Counted from the stretch's first letter, positions 1 through 9,379 are shown. The stretch: 56,951 bases of DNA from Bacteroidota bacterium (GCA_017303975.1 JAFLBG010000020.1:1-56951), one strand, 5' to 3'. The notes: generated by a model from the letters alone, not told the origin. Made by a program: numbers and translations.

Positions 1-1
1 G

Positions 2-310
2 TTTAAATATCCACCATTTTATAGACTAATAGACATTACATTGCGTCACAAAGATTTGGATATGGTAAACGAGGCCGCGGATTATTTTACAACTCTCTTA
101 AAACATAAATTAGGAAATAGGGTATTAGGACCTGAATTCCCGGTAGTGTCGAGAGTGAAAAATTATTATCTAAAAGGTTTATTGATTAAGGTAGAAAAAG
201 AAAGCTCCATAAGTAAAGTAAAGCTAATGCTTCGCAGTTATATAGATGAACTTAATCAATCAAAAGATTTTAAAGCTGTTCAGGTAGTTGTGGATGTTGA
301 TCCATATTAA
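2..310 (+). CDS. priA: Primosomal protein N' (PriA helicase), C-terminal end only
   Basis: This is the last ~102 codons of a gene that begins before the window; the frame is open from base 2 to the TAA at 308-310. The protein is recognised by the C-terminal PriA signature: a YPPFYRLI segment at the very start of the window, then a VLGPEFPVVSR stretch, a YYLKGLLIK strand, and a terminal VVVDVDPY. In PriA this is the C-terminal domain that follows the helicase core and helps bind branched DNA when stalled replication forks restart. Helicase motifs and zinc-binding cysteines lie outside the window and cannot be checked. The gene converges on the amidase gene, with only five bases between their stops. 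Confidence 0.88.
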   Translation, partial: FKYPPFYRLIDITLRHKDLDMVNEAADYFTTLLKHKLGNRVLGPEFPVVSRVKNYYLKGLLIKVEKESSISKVKLMLRSYIDELNQSKDFKAVQVVVDVDPY

Positions 311-315
311 ATTAC

Positions 316-1566
316 TTACTTTACTTGCAAATACTCTAAAATGCCATCTACATAAGCATTTGCAATCTGTTTTACTCTAGACTCGGGTGTTCTATTTTTA
401 GATTCTATTAATAATTTAAATTCTGTAGCATTGTCTTGATACATTGTTTCTCCATAACAAACAGTGCCTTGTATTAAACGTGTTAATGTTAAATTTCGAT
501 GAAAAACCCCTGCGGTATTACTTTCTAAGCAGTATTTGCTCAAATATTCGGCATCTGTATCCTTTGCCAGAGGAATTTTTGTTTTTTGCTCCATTTTTTG
601 AGCTATACTTCCGGAAAAAGCAACAGATTTATCTAAATCATCTGTAATTAATAATCGTATAAGGTTTAGCTTTGTTTCTATGTTGTCAAGCTCTTCCGGC
701 ATAAAAGAACCGGGCACAAAGAACATATTGTAGTTTTTTTCAGAGGGAGTTCTCCAGTTTAAATTTTTTTCATCCACATTATAGTGTATTATTAATGTTA
801 AATCGGGTTTAAAGGCATTTATTTTTCTCGCTCTTTCTTTTAATTCGTAATTCAAGAAAAATTTTCTAAAAGCTATTTTTTTTGAAGTTGTGCCAAGAAG
901 TAAATCTTTTTCTTCTGCTGTAATTTCTTTATTTGCAAAGGCATTGGTGACATCCGTTTTTCTTTTTTTATTATACCATTCGTCAAATGTAATACCAAAT
1001 GCAGTTTGGTCCGGTTTGGTTCGAGTAAGCAATACATTGGCGCCAAAACGTTCTAGTTTTTCTTTTATTAATTGAGCCGTTAGCAGGGTTAATTCTCCTT
1101 CTATCAAGGTGTCAGAGTAAGGAGGGAGGGTTAAGTATTTTTCTTCAATAGCAGCAGTTCTCGAGTTCCCCGCAAAATGTCCAGGATCTATTGCAATTTT
1201 AACACCCTCAAGAGTATTTTTACTTAGATTTTGATTGACATTAATGAGCGGTGTTGAGTTGATAATGGCAGAAAGCCTTACACTGTCTTTGATGTAGGTA
1301 CCAATTGTGTCGTAGGAGATAGTTTTTAGGGCAATTTTCCATTTATCTAAATCTTGCCATTGTACAATAAGTTTTTGACGTTTATTGGTATCTACAATTC
1401 CAATTCCTTTCGAGCTAATATATACTAAAGAGTCGAGCCTGTTTTTTTTATCGAGCGACTTGCTTAGTTTTTTTGAATAAACATAAAATAAACTATCTCC
1501 GTTTATTTGAGCCGAATACTTGTTGGTAAATAAAAAAGTAAACAGAATAATGCTAAAAATTCTCAT
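316..1566 (-). CDS. Secreted N-acetylmuramoyl-L-alanine amidase (Amidase_3 family)
   Basis: The 416-residue protein opens with a signal peptide (basic start, hydrophobic residues 4-14, likely cleavage after YSAQ at residue 20), so it acts outside the inner membrane. The Amidase_3 core starts near residue 121 with IAIDPGHFAG. His130, a Glu around 157-159 and His261 (in IIHYNVDE) fit the three zinc ligands of AmiC-type amidases, which cut the bond between muramic acid and the stem peptide during cell separation and wall turnover. There is an insertion of about 70 residues between the second and third ligands. Residues 21-120 form an N-terminal region I do not recognise. It is divergent from arfB, with 29 bases between the start codons. 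Confidence 0.85.
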   Translation of the reverse strand: MRIFSIILFTFLFTNKYSAQINGDSLFYVYSKKLSKSLDKKNRLDSLVYISSKGIGIVDTNKRQKLIVQWQDLDKWKIALKTISYDTIGTYIKDSVRLSAIINSTPLINVNQNLSKNTLEGVKIAIDPGHFAGNSRTAAIEEKYLTLPPYSDTLIEGELTLLTAQLIKEKLERFGANVLLTRTKPDQTAFGITFDEWYNKKRKTDVTNAFANKEITAEEKDLLLGTTSKKIAFRKFFLNYELKERARKINAFKPDLTLIIHYNVDEKNLNWRTPSEKNYNMFFVPGSFMPEELDNIETKLNLIRLLITDDLDKSVAFSGSIAQKMEQKTKIPLAKDTDAEYLSKYCLESNTAGVFHRNLTLTRLIQGTVCYGETMYQDNATEFKLLIESKNRTPESRVKQIANAYVDGILEYLQVK

Positions 1567-1581
1567 TTGAAATTACAGTTG

Positions 1582-1593
1582 TGTAAATTTACA
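1582..1593. promoter_or_regulatory. 12-bp perfect palindrome between divergent amidase and arfB starts
   Basis: TGTAAATTTACA is its own reverse complement and ends two bases before the arfB ATG, inside the 29-base divergent intergenic region. It could be a dimeric regulator site or part of an overlapping promoter; AT-rich palindromes also arise by chance. No regulator can be named from the sequence. Confidence 0.25.
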
Positions 1594-1595
1594 AC

Positions 1596-2006
1596 ATGAA
1601 TTTTACATTTTTAGAACAATTAGTAAAAGAAGTTTCTTTTAAAACTAGCCGAAGTGAGGGAAAAGGTGGTCAAAATGTGAATAAAGTGGCTACTAAAGTT
1701 GAATTGTTGTTTAATATTAAGGCTTCAAAGGTATTGTCTGCAGAGCAAAAACAAACAATAGCAGAGAAACTAAAGAATAGAATTGATATTGATGGCGTTT
1801 TGCATCTAATAGCTCAAACAGAACGTTCTCAGTTGGCAAATAAAGAAATTGTAGTTAAGAAATTCGTTGAGCTATTGAAAAAGGCACTAACAAAGCCTAT
1901 TCTGCGTAAACCCACAAAGCCTTCTAAAGCCGCAAAAGCAAAACGGTTGGATGTTAAAAAACATAGGTCCGAAATAAAGAAGGGGCGAAGGGGTGGATTT
2001 ATTTAG
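1596..2006 (+). CDS. arfB: Alternative ribosome-rescue factor ArfB (YaeJ-type peptidyl-tRNA hydrolase)
   Basis: ArfB frees ribosomes stalled on mRNAs without a stop codon by hydrolysing the peptidyl-tRNA. The 136-residue protein has the release-factor GGQ motif at residues 24-26 in the context SEGKGGQNVNKV, near the N-terminus as expected for ArfB and unlike full-length release factors, which carry long preceding domains. The C-terminus is a strongly basic tail (KAAKAKRLDVKKHRSEIKKG), matching the tail that threads into the empty mRNA channel. The length is normal for the family (about 135-140 residues). The ATG at 1596 puts the GGQ at the right depth. Confidence 0.93.
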   Translation: MNFTFLEQLVKEVSFKTSRSEGKGGQNVNKVATKVELLFNIKASKVLSAEQKQTIAEKLKNRIDIDGVLHLIAQTERSQLANKEIVVKKFVELLKKALTKPILRKPTKPSKAAKAKRLDVKKHRSEIKKGRRGGFI

Positions 2007-2060
2007 TAAGTGGCAAGGTTTGTTACAATATAATTGACAATTAGTTATAGTTTTACTGCA

Positions 2061-2068
2061 TAATTTTG
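2061..2068 (+). promoter_or_regulatory. Candidate Bacteroidota -7 promoter element
   Basis: TAATTTTG matches the Bacteroidota -7 consensus TAnnTTTG and lies 14 bases before the ATG of the acyltransferase at 2083. A TTG occurs at 2034-2036, but the spacer (24 bases) is longer than the usual 19-21, so only the -7 box is convincing. It would start transcription of the polysaccharide locus just after arfB. Confidence 0.42.
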
Positions 2069-2082
2069 ATTTTTAGGTTCAC

Positions 2083-3177
2083 ATGGATTTCTTTTTGGAT
2101 TATTTGAGAAAACTAAAAATTGCTGATGTCTTAAATGCAAAAGATAGAATTTCAAGTATCGATTTTTTTAGAGGTATTGCAATAATAACTGTGGTTATTT
2201 ACCATTTTGAAAGAATTCTTCCTTATGGTTATCTTGGAGTTGATTTGTTTTTTGTTATTTCAGGTTTTTTAGTTGGAGGTATTTTAATAAAGGATGTTTT
2301 ATTAGAAAGGAGGATTAACTATTTTAAGTTTATACTTCAAAGGGGATTTAAAATTTGGCCATCTTATTATTTTTTTATTTTTTTAGGATTGGGAGTAGCA
2401 TATTTACTCTATAGAAATAGTGAACCTAGTCAAATTATTCCTTGGTGGGATTTAAAAAGATATCTCCTTTTTTATCAAAATTATACAGGAGCTCCATTCC
2501 ACAATATTTTTGATCATGTTTGGTCTTTGTGTGTGGAAGAACATTTTTATTTAGTATTTCCCTTTCTATTCATTTTTATACAGAAATTTATTAAAGCAGA
2601 ATTGCGAAAAAAATATCTATTTATTTTTATGGGTTTGGTAATTATATGTGGAGTACTATTTAAGTTATTATCCTTACACTATACAAATAGTAAAGATACA
2701 TATTCAGGAACCCATAATAGGATAGACGCATTGGCTTGGGGAGCAATGCTTAGTTTGATTATATTCAATTACGGAAATAGGCTAAAAGAAATTAAGAATA
2801 TATACTTTGTTTCATTGTTAGGAGTGGTGATTTTTGTTCTTTCTATTTTTATTAAAGTAAAGTGTAATTCTTTTTATTTTGATAAGATTATTTTTCATTC
2901 GCTTGTTCCTTTTAGTTTTTTTTTACTTGTTTTGGGATTATATCATTATGATTTTTCCAGATTTAAAGTGATAAGAGTAATGGCATACTACAGCTATAAT
3001 TGGTATTTATGGCATACCATATTTACAATTGTATGTTCCCAATATATAGGTGTCAATGTTGTTGGTTTGATTACTTACCTTATTATTACATTTACAGTAG
3101 CTGTTTTTGCTACTGTAATAGTAGAGGAGCCTACCTTGGCAATTAGAGGAAAGATTTTAAAAAAAATATTCGATTAG
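2083..3177 (+). CDS. Acyltransferase 3 family membrane O-acyltransferase
   Basis: This 364-residue polytopic membrane protein belongs to the Acyltransferase_3 (OafA/NodX) family. The family signature begins after about 25 residues: an SIDFFRGIAI segment, the catalytic-type His41 in VVIYHFER, then YLGVDLFFVISGFL. Hydrophobic helices follow to the end, and an SLCVEEHFYL segment near residues 150-160 is typical of the family. Such enzymes carry acetyl or other acyl groups across the inner membrane onto sugar hydroxyls of surface polysaccharides. It is the first gene of the polysaccharide locus and stands alone, with about 100 bases before the next gene. The exact acyl group and sugar cannot be inferred. 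Confidence 0.82.
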   Translation: MDFFLDYLRKLKIADVLNAKDRISSIDFFRGIAIITVVIYHFERILPYGYLGVDLFFVISGFLVGGILIKDVLLERRINYFKFILQRGFKIWPSYYFFIFLGLGVAYLLYRNSEPSQIIPWWDLKRYLLFYQNYTGAPFHNIFDHVWSLCVEEHFYLVFPFLFIFIQKFIKAELRKKYLFIFMGLVIICGVLFKLLSLHYTNSKDTYSGTHNRIDALAWGAMLSLIIFNYGNRLKEIKNIYFVSLLGVVIFVLSIFIKVKCNSFYFDKIIFHSLVPFSFFLLVLGLYHYDFSRFKVIRVMAYYSYNWYLWHTIFTIVCSQYIGVNVVGLITYLIITFTVAVFATVIVEEPTLAIRGKILKKIFD

Positions 3178-3235
3178 TTTTGGTATAAGGAGGATTCCAA
3201 TCGTTTACTTTAACATGTAATTTAGTATTAAATCA

Positions 3236-3243
3236 TAGTTTTG
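3236..3243 (+). promoter_or_regulatory. Candidate Bacteroidota -7 promoter element
   Basis: TAGTTTTG fits TAnnTTTG and lies 39 bases before the ATG at 3283. No good TTG-type -33 box is visible at the expected distance, so this is a moderate call resting on one element. Confidence 0.38.
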
Positions 3244-3282
3244 TATTATTTTAAGCACAGATGGTAATTAATAATAATAGTA

Positions 3283-4656
3283 ATGTATAACGATTATAAC
3301 GAATATGGTTATATGAGTTCGTATTTAACAATATGGGACTTATACATTACGCCCTTTTTTTTGATTATAATTTATTTTATTGGTAAGGTAATTAAGGAAA
3401 GGAATATTAGAACTAAGCCGTATTATAAATATTATCAAAGAGCCCTTTTTTTTAAAATATTTGGTTCAATTGTATTTTGTTTGATTTATACACTTTATTA
3501 TGGAGGTGGTGATACCACCAACTATTATGAGTCTGGGGTTGCAATTGCCAATCTTTTAGATGTTGATTATCATAAGTTTTTTGACATACTTTATAATGGG
3601 GAGATCGATAAAAGAATACATTATTTTACAAATGAAACAGGTTTTCCTGTTTATAAGCGAGATGTTCACTCTGCTTTTGTATCAAGGATTATAGCTGTAT
3701 TTACACTAGTTGGTTTTAAAGCTTATATTCCAACCACTATTCTTCTTAGTTTTGTTTGTTTTATTGGAAATTGGAAGTTATATGTTTTGTTTATTGAGTA
3801 TTTTCCTAAAATTCAAAAAGAATTATTCATTGCTTTGCTAGCTATTCCATCAATTTTATTTTGGGGGGCAGGTATTTCAAAAGACACCATAACTCTTTCT
3901 GCATTGGGTTGGTATGTATATGGGTTCAATAAATTTTTTATTCTGAAAAAAGATAGAATAATCTCCGGTATTTATTTGGGAATAGCCTCCTATCTTTTAA
4001 TTGTTATTAAGCCTTATATCTTTTTTGCTACGTTACCTGGTTCTGTTATTTGGTTTTTTAGCGATTTTACTCATAGGATTGGAAGTAAGTTGATTAAATT
4101 TCTAATAGGTCCTATCTTCTTATCTGTAGCCGTTCTATTCTCATATTATATTCTACTTAATTTTGGAGAGAATCTGGGACAATATAGCTTAGATAACGTA
4201 TTTAATAAAGCATCTACCACCCAGAAAGATTTTAAAAACAACGAAGCCTATAGTAAAAACTCATTTGATATCGGTGATTTTGAGCCAACGTTAGCCGGAT
4301 CACTTAAAAAAGCTCATTTGGCAATTGCAGCAGGATTGTTTAGGCCATATTTATGGGATGCTCGAAATGCGGTAATGTTGCTATCTGCCTTAGAGAATAC
4401 ATATATAGCCTTACTTACCTTTTTTCTTTTGTTGAGACTAAAATTTTTTGGATTCTTTTTTTTAATCAACAAACATCCATTACTTCTGTTTTCTTTTTTG
4501 TTTGCTCTTTTTTTTGCATTCGCTGTAGGTCTATCTACAGCTAATTTTGGTGCACTTGTTAGATTGAAAATTCCATGCATTCCCTTTTTCGTTGCTAGTT
4601 TATTTATACTAAAGCATTTATATCAAGTAAAAAGCGGAAGGAAGCTTGGTATTTAG
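3283..4656 (+). CDS. Polytopic membrane protein of the polysaccharide locus, possibly a Wzy-like polymerase
   Basis: I do not recognise this 457-residue protein with certainty. It has roughly ten hydrophobic segments separated by short loops, with a large non-membrane loop at about residues 60-130 containing YYGGGDTTNYYESG. A second soluble loop around residues 305-345 is rich in charged and polar residues. This layout (many helices plus one or two sizeable periplasmic loops) resembles O-antigen or capsule polymerases of the Wzy type, and no other polymerase candidate is obvious in the locus. GT-C glycosyltransferases have a similar layout, so polymerase is an inference from topology and location. 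It converges on the frameshifted acyltransferase gene, with about 105 bases between them. Confidence 0.55.
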   Translation: MYNDYNEYGYMSSYLTIWDLYITPFFLIIIYFIGKVIKERNIRTKPYYKYYQRALFFKIFGSIVFCLIYTLYYGGGDTTNYYESGVAIANLLDVDYHKFFDILYNGEIDKRIHYFTNETGFPVYKRDVHSAFVSRIIAVFTLVGFKAYIPTTILLSFVCFIGNWKLYVLFIEYFPKIQKELFIALLAIPSILFWGAGISKDTITLSALGWYVYGFNKFFILKKDRIISGIYLGIASYLLIVIKPYIFFATLPGSVIWFFSDFTHRIGSKLIKFLIGPIFLSVAVLFSYYILLNFGENLGQYSLDNVFNKASTTQKDFKNNEAYSKNSFDIGDFEPTLAGSLKKAHLAIAAGLFRPYLWDARNAVMLLSALENTYIALLTFFLLLRLKFFGFFFLINKHPLLLFSFLFALFFAFAVGLSTANFGALVRLKIPCIPFFVASLFILKHLYQVKSGRKLGI

Positions 4657-4761
4657 TTCGAAAAATTATTTGTGTGTTTTTGAAAATTCTATTAGCACAT
4701 CTATTTAAACTATTTACTTGTTATAAATGAAAATTTTTCTTTTAGGCCGAGTAAGTAACTC

Positions 4762-5834
4762 TCAATACTTATAACTTATTTTGCTTATGAAGATTGTTAT
4801 TAGTAATGAAATGGATGTCTCAATCATAAATATTTGCCACAAGTGAGTGTTGAAGGCAAGCTTTCGAGTGATTGTTGTGGTAATTAAAATTCCGATAAAG
4901 TGAAAGCAGTATAATCCAAATGTAGTTAGACCTAATTTCGAAATCATTGTGAAATTAGATAGTTTAAAAAGACTGTTTTTAGAAAATGTCTGTTCTAATA
5001 TTAAAAAAGTATAATACTCGCAATTAGTATTCGCTCAAAGATACGTATTCCATAAATTGGTAAAAGTAATTCATCTCTGAAAAAAAAGATTAACACAAAA
5101 ATAATATAAATGAAGGATATAGTTTTTTTAGAAAACGACTCAACGAATGTTTTGAATTTAGGCAACATATTTATTAGCCAAGCACCTAGAGCTCCAACTG
5201 TCATATCGCCCATGCAAGAAAGAGTATGATGCTCTAGAATAATTGGACTGTCGTTTAAAGCTCTAAAGAGTATACTTACGAGAATAATTAATATAAATGG
5301 AATCCAAAGTTTTTTTATCGAAAAAAAATAGATTATTAAAGGCCAAACAAAATAAAATTGCTCTTCTATAGCTATACTCCAGAGTACACCTAATACAGAA
5401 CAGTCAGGAAGCCCAAGTTTAATTAAATCAAAATTATTTGTAAAGGTAAGGTAGTTAATGTAGTTTGCCGTTTCATTTGGTGTTTGTCCTAAAAGATGTT
5501 TTAAAAAAGGAAATATAATAAATCCGAAGAATACACAGAAGTAAAATAATGGCCAAATCCTAAGAATTCTGCGTAACCAAAATTTGTTAATAGATATTTG
5601 ACCATTTAGCTTTTTTTCTTCAATTAGTAAGAATGTAATTAGAAAACCACTTATGACAAAGAAAAAATTGACACCAATATTCCCATTTCCAAATATGTCT
5701 TTCTTAATAAAAGAATAAATTGGGCTGTTTTTTAAAATTATAAATTCGGTATGGAAGCTGTGAAAAAAGAAAACTGACAAGAAGCATAGAAATTTTAATC
5801 CGTCTAAATTTTCAAAATATAATTTCTTTTGCAT
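4762..5834 (-). pseudogene. Acyltransferase 3 family protein split by a -1-type frameshift
   Basis: The N-terminal part (5834 to 5001, 277 residues) is a clear Acyltransferase_3: LDGLKFLCFLSVFFFHSF carries the family histidine, then INFFFVISGFLITF-like helices and an SIAIEEQFYFVWP segment. Translation stops after ASIILF at a run of six T (minus strand) around 5004-5009. In the alternative frame the protein continues without a stop through ILEQTFSKNSLF and then MISKLGLTTFGLYCFHF, the usual last helices of the family, ending at the TGA at 4762-4764. One extra T in the run would restore a protein of about 357 residues, normal for the family. So the gene is either inactivated, phase-variable, or hit by a homopolymer sequencing error. 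It is the last gene of the minus-strand operon after asnB. Confidence 0.78.
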
Positions 5835-5876
5835 TCTTTATAAAATTCTAGGCTATACTATTGCGTTTTTTTTAAT

Positions 5877-7745
5877 TTAAGTTATTGTATAGTTGTTTTC
5901 ATTTTTTTCAAGCCACATATGCAAAACTATTAATAGCCATAGTTTATTATATAATTCAGGCTTCCCATTTCTAAAAAAATGAATTAACTCTGACACCCAT
6001 TTATAGGAAACAATATTGTATTTAGTTATAATCTTATTGCTTAAATATTTTTCAATAAGAAAGCTTAACTCATTTTTAAGCCATATTTCTAATGGTATTG
6101 CGAATCCTTGTTTTGGTCTGTTGAAAAATTCTTTTGGAATATATTGATACAAAATTTCTTTTAAAATGTATTTTGTAACACCATTTCTATATTTTAAATC
6201 AGGATGTATATTTAGTGAGTATTCAATTAATCTATGATCAAGCAGCGGCACTCTAGTTTCCAATCCAAAACACATGCTAGCTCTATCAACCTTACAAAGC
6301 AAATCATCTTGTAAGTAGTAGTTTAAATCAAATAAAACCTGTCGTTCATTACTAGTAAGTGTCCGATTTATTTTCTTATAAATATTTTTATCAAAATAGT
6401 ATCTATCTGAAAAGTCTGGGTGTATATGTTCCAATAAATCCTTTTGTAAGAAGTACTGTTGTTCTTGAGAAAGTATATTATTGGGAATATCTTCATTGTC
6501 TATGAATCGCAATAAATCAAATGCTTTAGGGTTCTTTACTATATATTTTATAAATGGTTTAAGCTGATGTCTAAACTTATTTATAAATGGATTATTTAAC
6601 CTTTTTGCCCAAATGTAAGATCCATATCCCATAAATAATTCGTCTCCTCCTTCTCCGGAGAGTGTTACTGTAACATGTTCTTTAGAAAGTTTTGATACAA
6701 GCATTGTTGGTATAAAAGAAGAGTCTGCAAAAGGCTCGTCATAAATTGCGGTAACTTCTTCAACAAGTTCTAAGGCGTCTTTATATGAAACAATGAATTC
6801 ATGATGGTTTGTATTTAGGTGTGTTGCAATTTTCTTTGCATAGTTAGATTCGTTGTATTTAGATTCAGTAAAGCCAATTGAAAATGTATTTATTTTCGAT
6901 CCTGATAAAGCAACAGCCATAGATGTAACTAAGCTAGAATCAATGCCTCCGCTTAAAAAAACACCGTAAGGGACATCGCTTTTTAAGTGATATTGAACAG
7001 AACTCATTAGTAAATCACTTAATTGAACCAATGCTTTTTTTTCGTCTTTGATTGCAATTGGTTTAATTATAGTATTTAAATTCCAATAAGGTGATATTTC
7101 TAGTTGTTGCTTGTTTATTTTTAATGAATGTCCGGCTTTTAGTTTTTTAATTTTTTGATAAATGCTATCTGGATTCGGAATGAAACCTAAATGGAGAAAA
7201 TTATATACCGCACTTTTATTTATCGTAAGTTTTTTATTTAAAACCTTTACAATTGCCTTTATTTCGGATGCGAAAATAAAATCATAGCCATCCCAATAGT
7301 AGAAAAGAGGTTTTATGCCAACTCTATCTCTACATATAAATAATGTTTCTTCTTTTCTATCATAAATAGCAAATGCAAACATGCCATTAAGCTTATCAAT
7401 AAACTTAACTCCTTCGTGCACGTATCCTTCAAGAATAACTTCGGTGTCCGAGTGGGTTTTTAGATTAATTGAATAATTCGATTTTAATTCAGCTCCTAGT
7501 TCTCGATGATTATAAACCTCTCCATTAAAAACTATAACATATCTTTCGTCTTGAGAGTACATTGGTTGATTTGCGTTAGCAGATAAGTCAATTATACTTA
7601 ATCTTGTGTGCACTAAACCAACTTTGTTTTCCTTGAAATGACCATTTGAATTTGGTCCCCTGTGACTTAATAAATCAATTTGTTGTGCTAAATTTATATT
7701 ATTTTGCAATACCCCATTTGTGTAATAACCAGCAATTCCACACAT
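5877..7745 (-). CDS. asnB: Asparagine synthase (glutamine-hydrolysing), polysaccharide-locus type
   Basis: The 622-residue protein has the two-domain layout of AsnB. The start at 7745 is chosen because it makes MCGIAGYY the N-terminus, exposing the Cys2 nucleophile of class II glutaminase domains; a longer frame opening at 7787 would bury it. The C-terminal synthetase domain has the PP-loop SGGIDSS near residue 265 and the downstream LSGEGGDELFMGYG segment. The enzyme uses glutamine-derived ammonia and ATP to amidate a carboxylate. Inside polysaccharide loci such paralogues are often thought to amidate uronic acids or other sugar acids rather than aspartate; that role is inferred from context. 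It follows the GT2 gene with one base between them. Confidence 0.88.
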   Translation of the reverse strand: MCGIAGYYTNGVLQNNINLAQQIDLLSHRGPNSNGHFKENKVGLVHTRLSIIDLSANANQPMYSQDERYVIVFNGEVYNHRELGAELKSNYSINLKTHSDTEVILEGYVHEGVKFIDKLNGMFAFAIYDRKEETLFICRDRVGIKPLFYYWDGYDFIFASEIKAIVKVLNKKLTINKSAVYNFLHLGFIPNPDSIYQKIKKLKAGHSLKINKQQLEISPYWNLNTIIKPIAIKDEKKALVQLSDLLMSSVQYHLKSDVPYGVFLSGGIDSSLVTSMAVALSGSKINTFSIGFTESKYNESNYAKKIATHLNTNHHEFIVSYKDALELVEEVTAIYDEPFADSSFIPTMLVSKLSKEHVTVTLSGEGGDELFMGYGSYIWAKRLNNPFINKFRHQLKPFIKYIVKNPKAFDLLRFIDNEDIPNNILSQEQQYFLQKDLLEHIHPDFSDRYYFDKNIYKKINRTLTSNERQVLFDLNYYLQDDLLCKVDRASMCFGLETRVPLLDHRLIEYSLNIHPDLKYRNGVTKYILKEILYQYIPKEFFNRPKQGFAIPLEIWLKNELSFLIEKYLSNKIITKYNIVSYKWVSELIHFFRNGKPELYNKLWLLIVLHMWLEKNENNYTIT

Positions 7746-7746
7746 A

Positions 7747-8625
7747 CTAAAAGAAATTTTTAATAAATAAATAGGGGTTGATAACAAGGGCGAAGAAACT
7801 ATATTTTATAGCTTTAGGAATGTTATTTAATCTATAATAGCTTCCTCCAATAATGAAGTAAGATCTAAATAAAAAAATGTTAAAGTGTATAAAGTTCTTT
7901 GAGGAAATTCTTTTTTTGACTTCTTTAATAAATTTTAATGTATCTATAATTAATGAATCAGTAAGAAAGTTAGACATGCTTTTGGGATGCACTCTGTAAT
8001 ATAATTTACCTAAAGAATCTATTGTCCCAAATGTTGCATGTTTACTTAAATCAATCAGGAATAATCTATCTGCACTACTAAACAAATGGAGAGAAAATTT
8101 AATATTATGGGTAATTAGCTTTTTCTTGCGAATTAAATAATTAGATGGACATGTTATAATTTCTTGATTGTACAAGAGAATGTTTTGGGTAACATTCATA
8201 GTAGCTCCCACAAGTTTAATCGGGCTAGAAATCATGTTGTCTTTTTCATCGATTTTTATAATCTCACTAGAACACACATCTATATTAGGGTTTTCTTCGA
8301 AATAGATAATTCGGTGTGATATAAAATCTTTGTCAAGGATGTCATCAGAATCAAGAAATAAAATAAAATCTCCATTTGATAACTCAAGCCCTTGGTTTCT
8401 GGAATCAGATACTCCTGAATTGGGTTTGGAGTATAACACAATTCTTGGGTCATTTATTTTTTTTGCTTCATTTATTGAGCTATCGGTTGCACCATCTATT
8501 ATAACAATAACTTCGATGTTTCGATAACTTTGATTTATAGCAGATGCTAACGTTTGGTAAATGTATTTTTCCGAATTATAGCAAGGAATAATAATTGATA
8601 CTAAAGGAGATGAAAGTGTTTGCAT
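7747..8625 (-). CDS. Family 2 glycosyltransferase
   Basis: The 292-residue cytoplasmic protein has the GT-A fold signature of family GT2: SIIIPCYNSEKYI at residues 10-22, IIDGATDSS at 42-50, and the metal/nucleotide-binding DSDD at 92-95 in LFLDSDDILDKD. It should transfer one sugar from an NDP-sugar to the growing lipid-linked oligosaccharide. It is the second gene of a minus-strand operon, seven bases after the methyltransferase gene and directly before asnB. Donor and acceptor cannot be told from the sequence. Confidence 0.88.
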   Translation of the reverse strand: MQTLSSPLVSIIIPCYNSEKYIYQTLASAINQSYRNIEVIVIIDGATDSSINEAKKINDPRIVLYSKPNSGVSDSRNQGLELSNGDFILFLDSDDILDKDFISHRIIYFEENPNIDVCSSEIIKIDEKDNMISSPIKLVGATMNVTQNILLYNQEIITCPSNYLIRKKKLITHNIKFSLHLFSSADRLFLIDLSKHATFGTIDSLGKLYYRVHPKSMSNFLTDSLIIDTLKFIKEVKKRISSKNFIHFNIFLFRSYFIIGGSYYRLNNIPKAIKYSFFALVINPYLFIKNFF

Positions 8626-8632
8626 TCTTACT

Positions 8633-9379
8633 TTATGATTTCATGCACTTAATGAAAAATGTTTTACAATTTTCTACTTCCATTCTATTTGAATAAACTA
8701 TTTCGAAATCTGTAATTTCAGGATAAAAAGTTTTTCCTATTAACTTATTCATAATCCAATCAAGTAATTTGATTGGCGTTTTTCTGAAGCCCCTTAGGTA
8801 AAAGATTTTTTCAAAAATACTGGCTATTATATTTTGTTTTTTATATCTAGTATATTTTTGCCCCCCAAAGGAAAAGTTTGAAAATTCTTTTTCTATAATT
8901 TCTTGCACTTCTTGATATGTAAATTCTTGAGTGTGATAAGGGTTGGTAACAATTCCTGTGGGACTATTTACTTTGATATTTGGAGTTGATAAAAACAAAA
9001 CGCCTCCTTTTTTTAGAATTCGATTAAATTCAGAAAGTATTTTAGAGTACTCCGTTGAATGTTCTATAGTTTCAAATGATGTAATATAGTCAAAGTGTTC
9101 ATTTTCAAAAGGAAGCTTAGTTGCATCTCCCACTTTAAAATGGAGATTACTGTTTTTATATAAATTAGAACATTCTGTAATAGCTTCCTCAGATAAATCT
9201 ATACCATAAACTCTGCTGCCTTTTATTTTTGACAAGTGAAAAGCTCCAAAGCCAGTACCACAGGCAATATCCAATATGGTCGAGTTTTCTTTAATTTCTT
9301 CAGATGCGATAATGTATCTATGAACATGCTCACCCCACCACGGACTAATTTCAGTATTTTCTTGTCGTTCTTGTGCCAA
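8633..9379 (-). CDS. Class I SAM-dependent methyltransferase
   Basis: The 248-residue protein carries the SAM-binding motif I ILDIACGTGFGA at residues 35-46, the acidic end of strand beta-2 (VYGIDLSEEAI), and the motif II-like FDYITSFETIEH followed by ILKKGGVLFLSTPN. These are the hallmarks of the Methyltransf_11/25 group. It is the first gene of the four-gene minus-strand operon, so it probably methylates a sugar of the repeat unit. The N-terminal motif EISPWWGEHVHRY is typical of polysaccharide-locus methyltransferases. The 245 bases upstream, up to the divergent epimerase gene, show no CAAAnnTA (minus-strand -7) box that I could find. Confidence 0.85.
   Translation of the reverse strand: MAQERQENTEISPWWGEHVHRYIIASEEIKENSTILDIACGTGFGAFHLSKIKGSRVYGIDLSEEAITECSNLYKNSNLHFKVGDATKLPFENEHFDYITSFETIEHSTEYSKILSEFNRILKKGGVLFLSTPNIKVNSPTGIVTNPYHTQEFTYQEVQEIIEKEFSNFSFGGQKYTRYKKQNIIASIFEKIFYLRGFRKTPIKLLDWIMNKLIGKTFYPEITDFEIVYSNRMEVENCKTFFIKCMKS

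Noticed and set aside
1596-2006. Fragment of a peptide-chain release factor
   Set aside because: The GGQ is near the N-terminus and the basic tail is complete, so it is full-length ArfB.
5001-5015. Programmed -1 ribosomal frameshift in the acyltransferase
   Set aside because: The run does not form a standard slippery heptamer in the reading frame, and no strong downstream hairpin was noticed; mutation, phase variation or read error is simpler.
7746-7787. Upstream 14-codon extension of asparagine synthase
   Set aside because: It would bury the catalytic Cys2 and overlap the preceding GT2 gene; MCGIAGYY is the conserved mature start.
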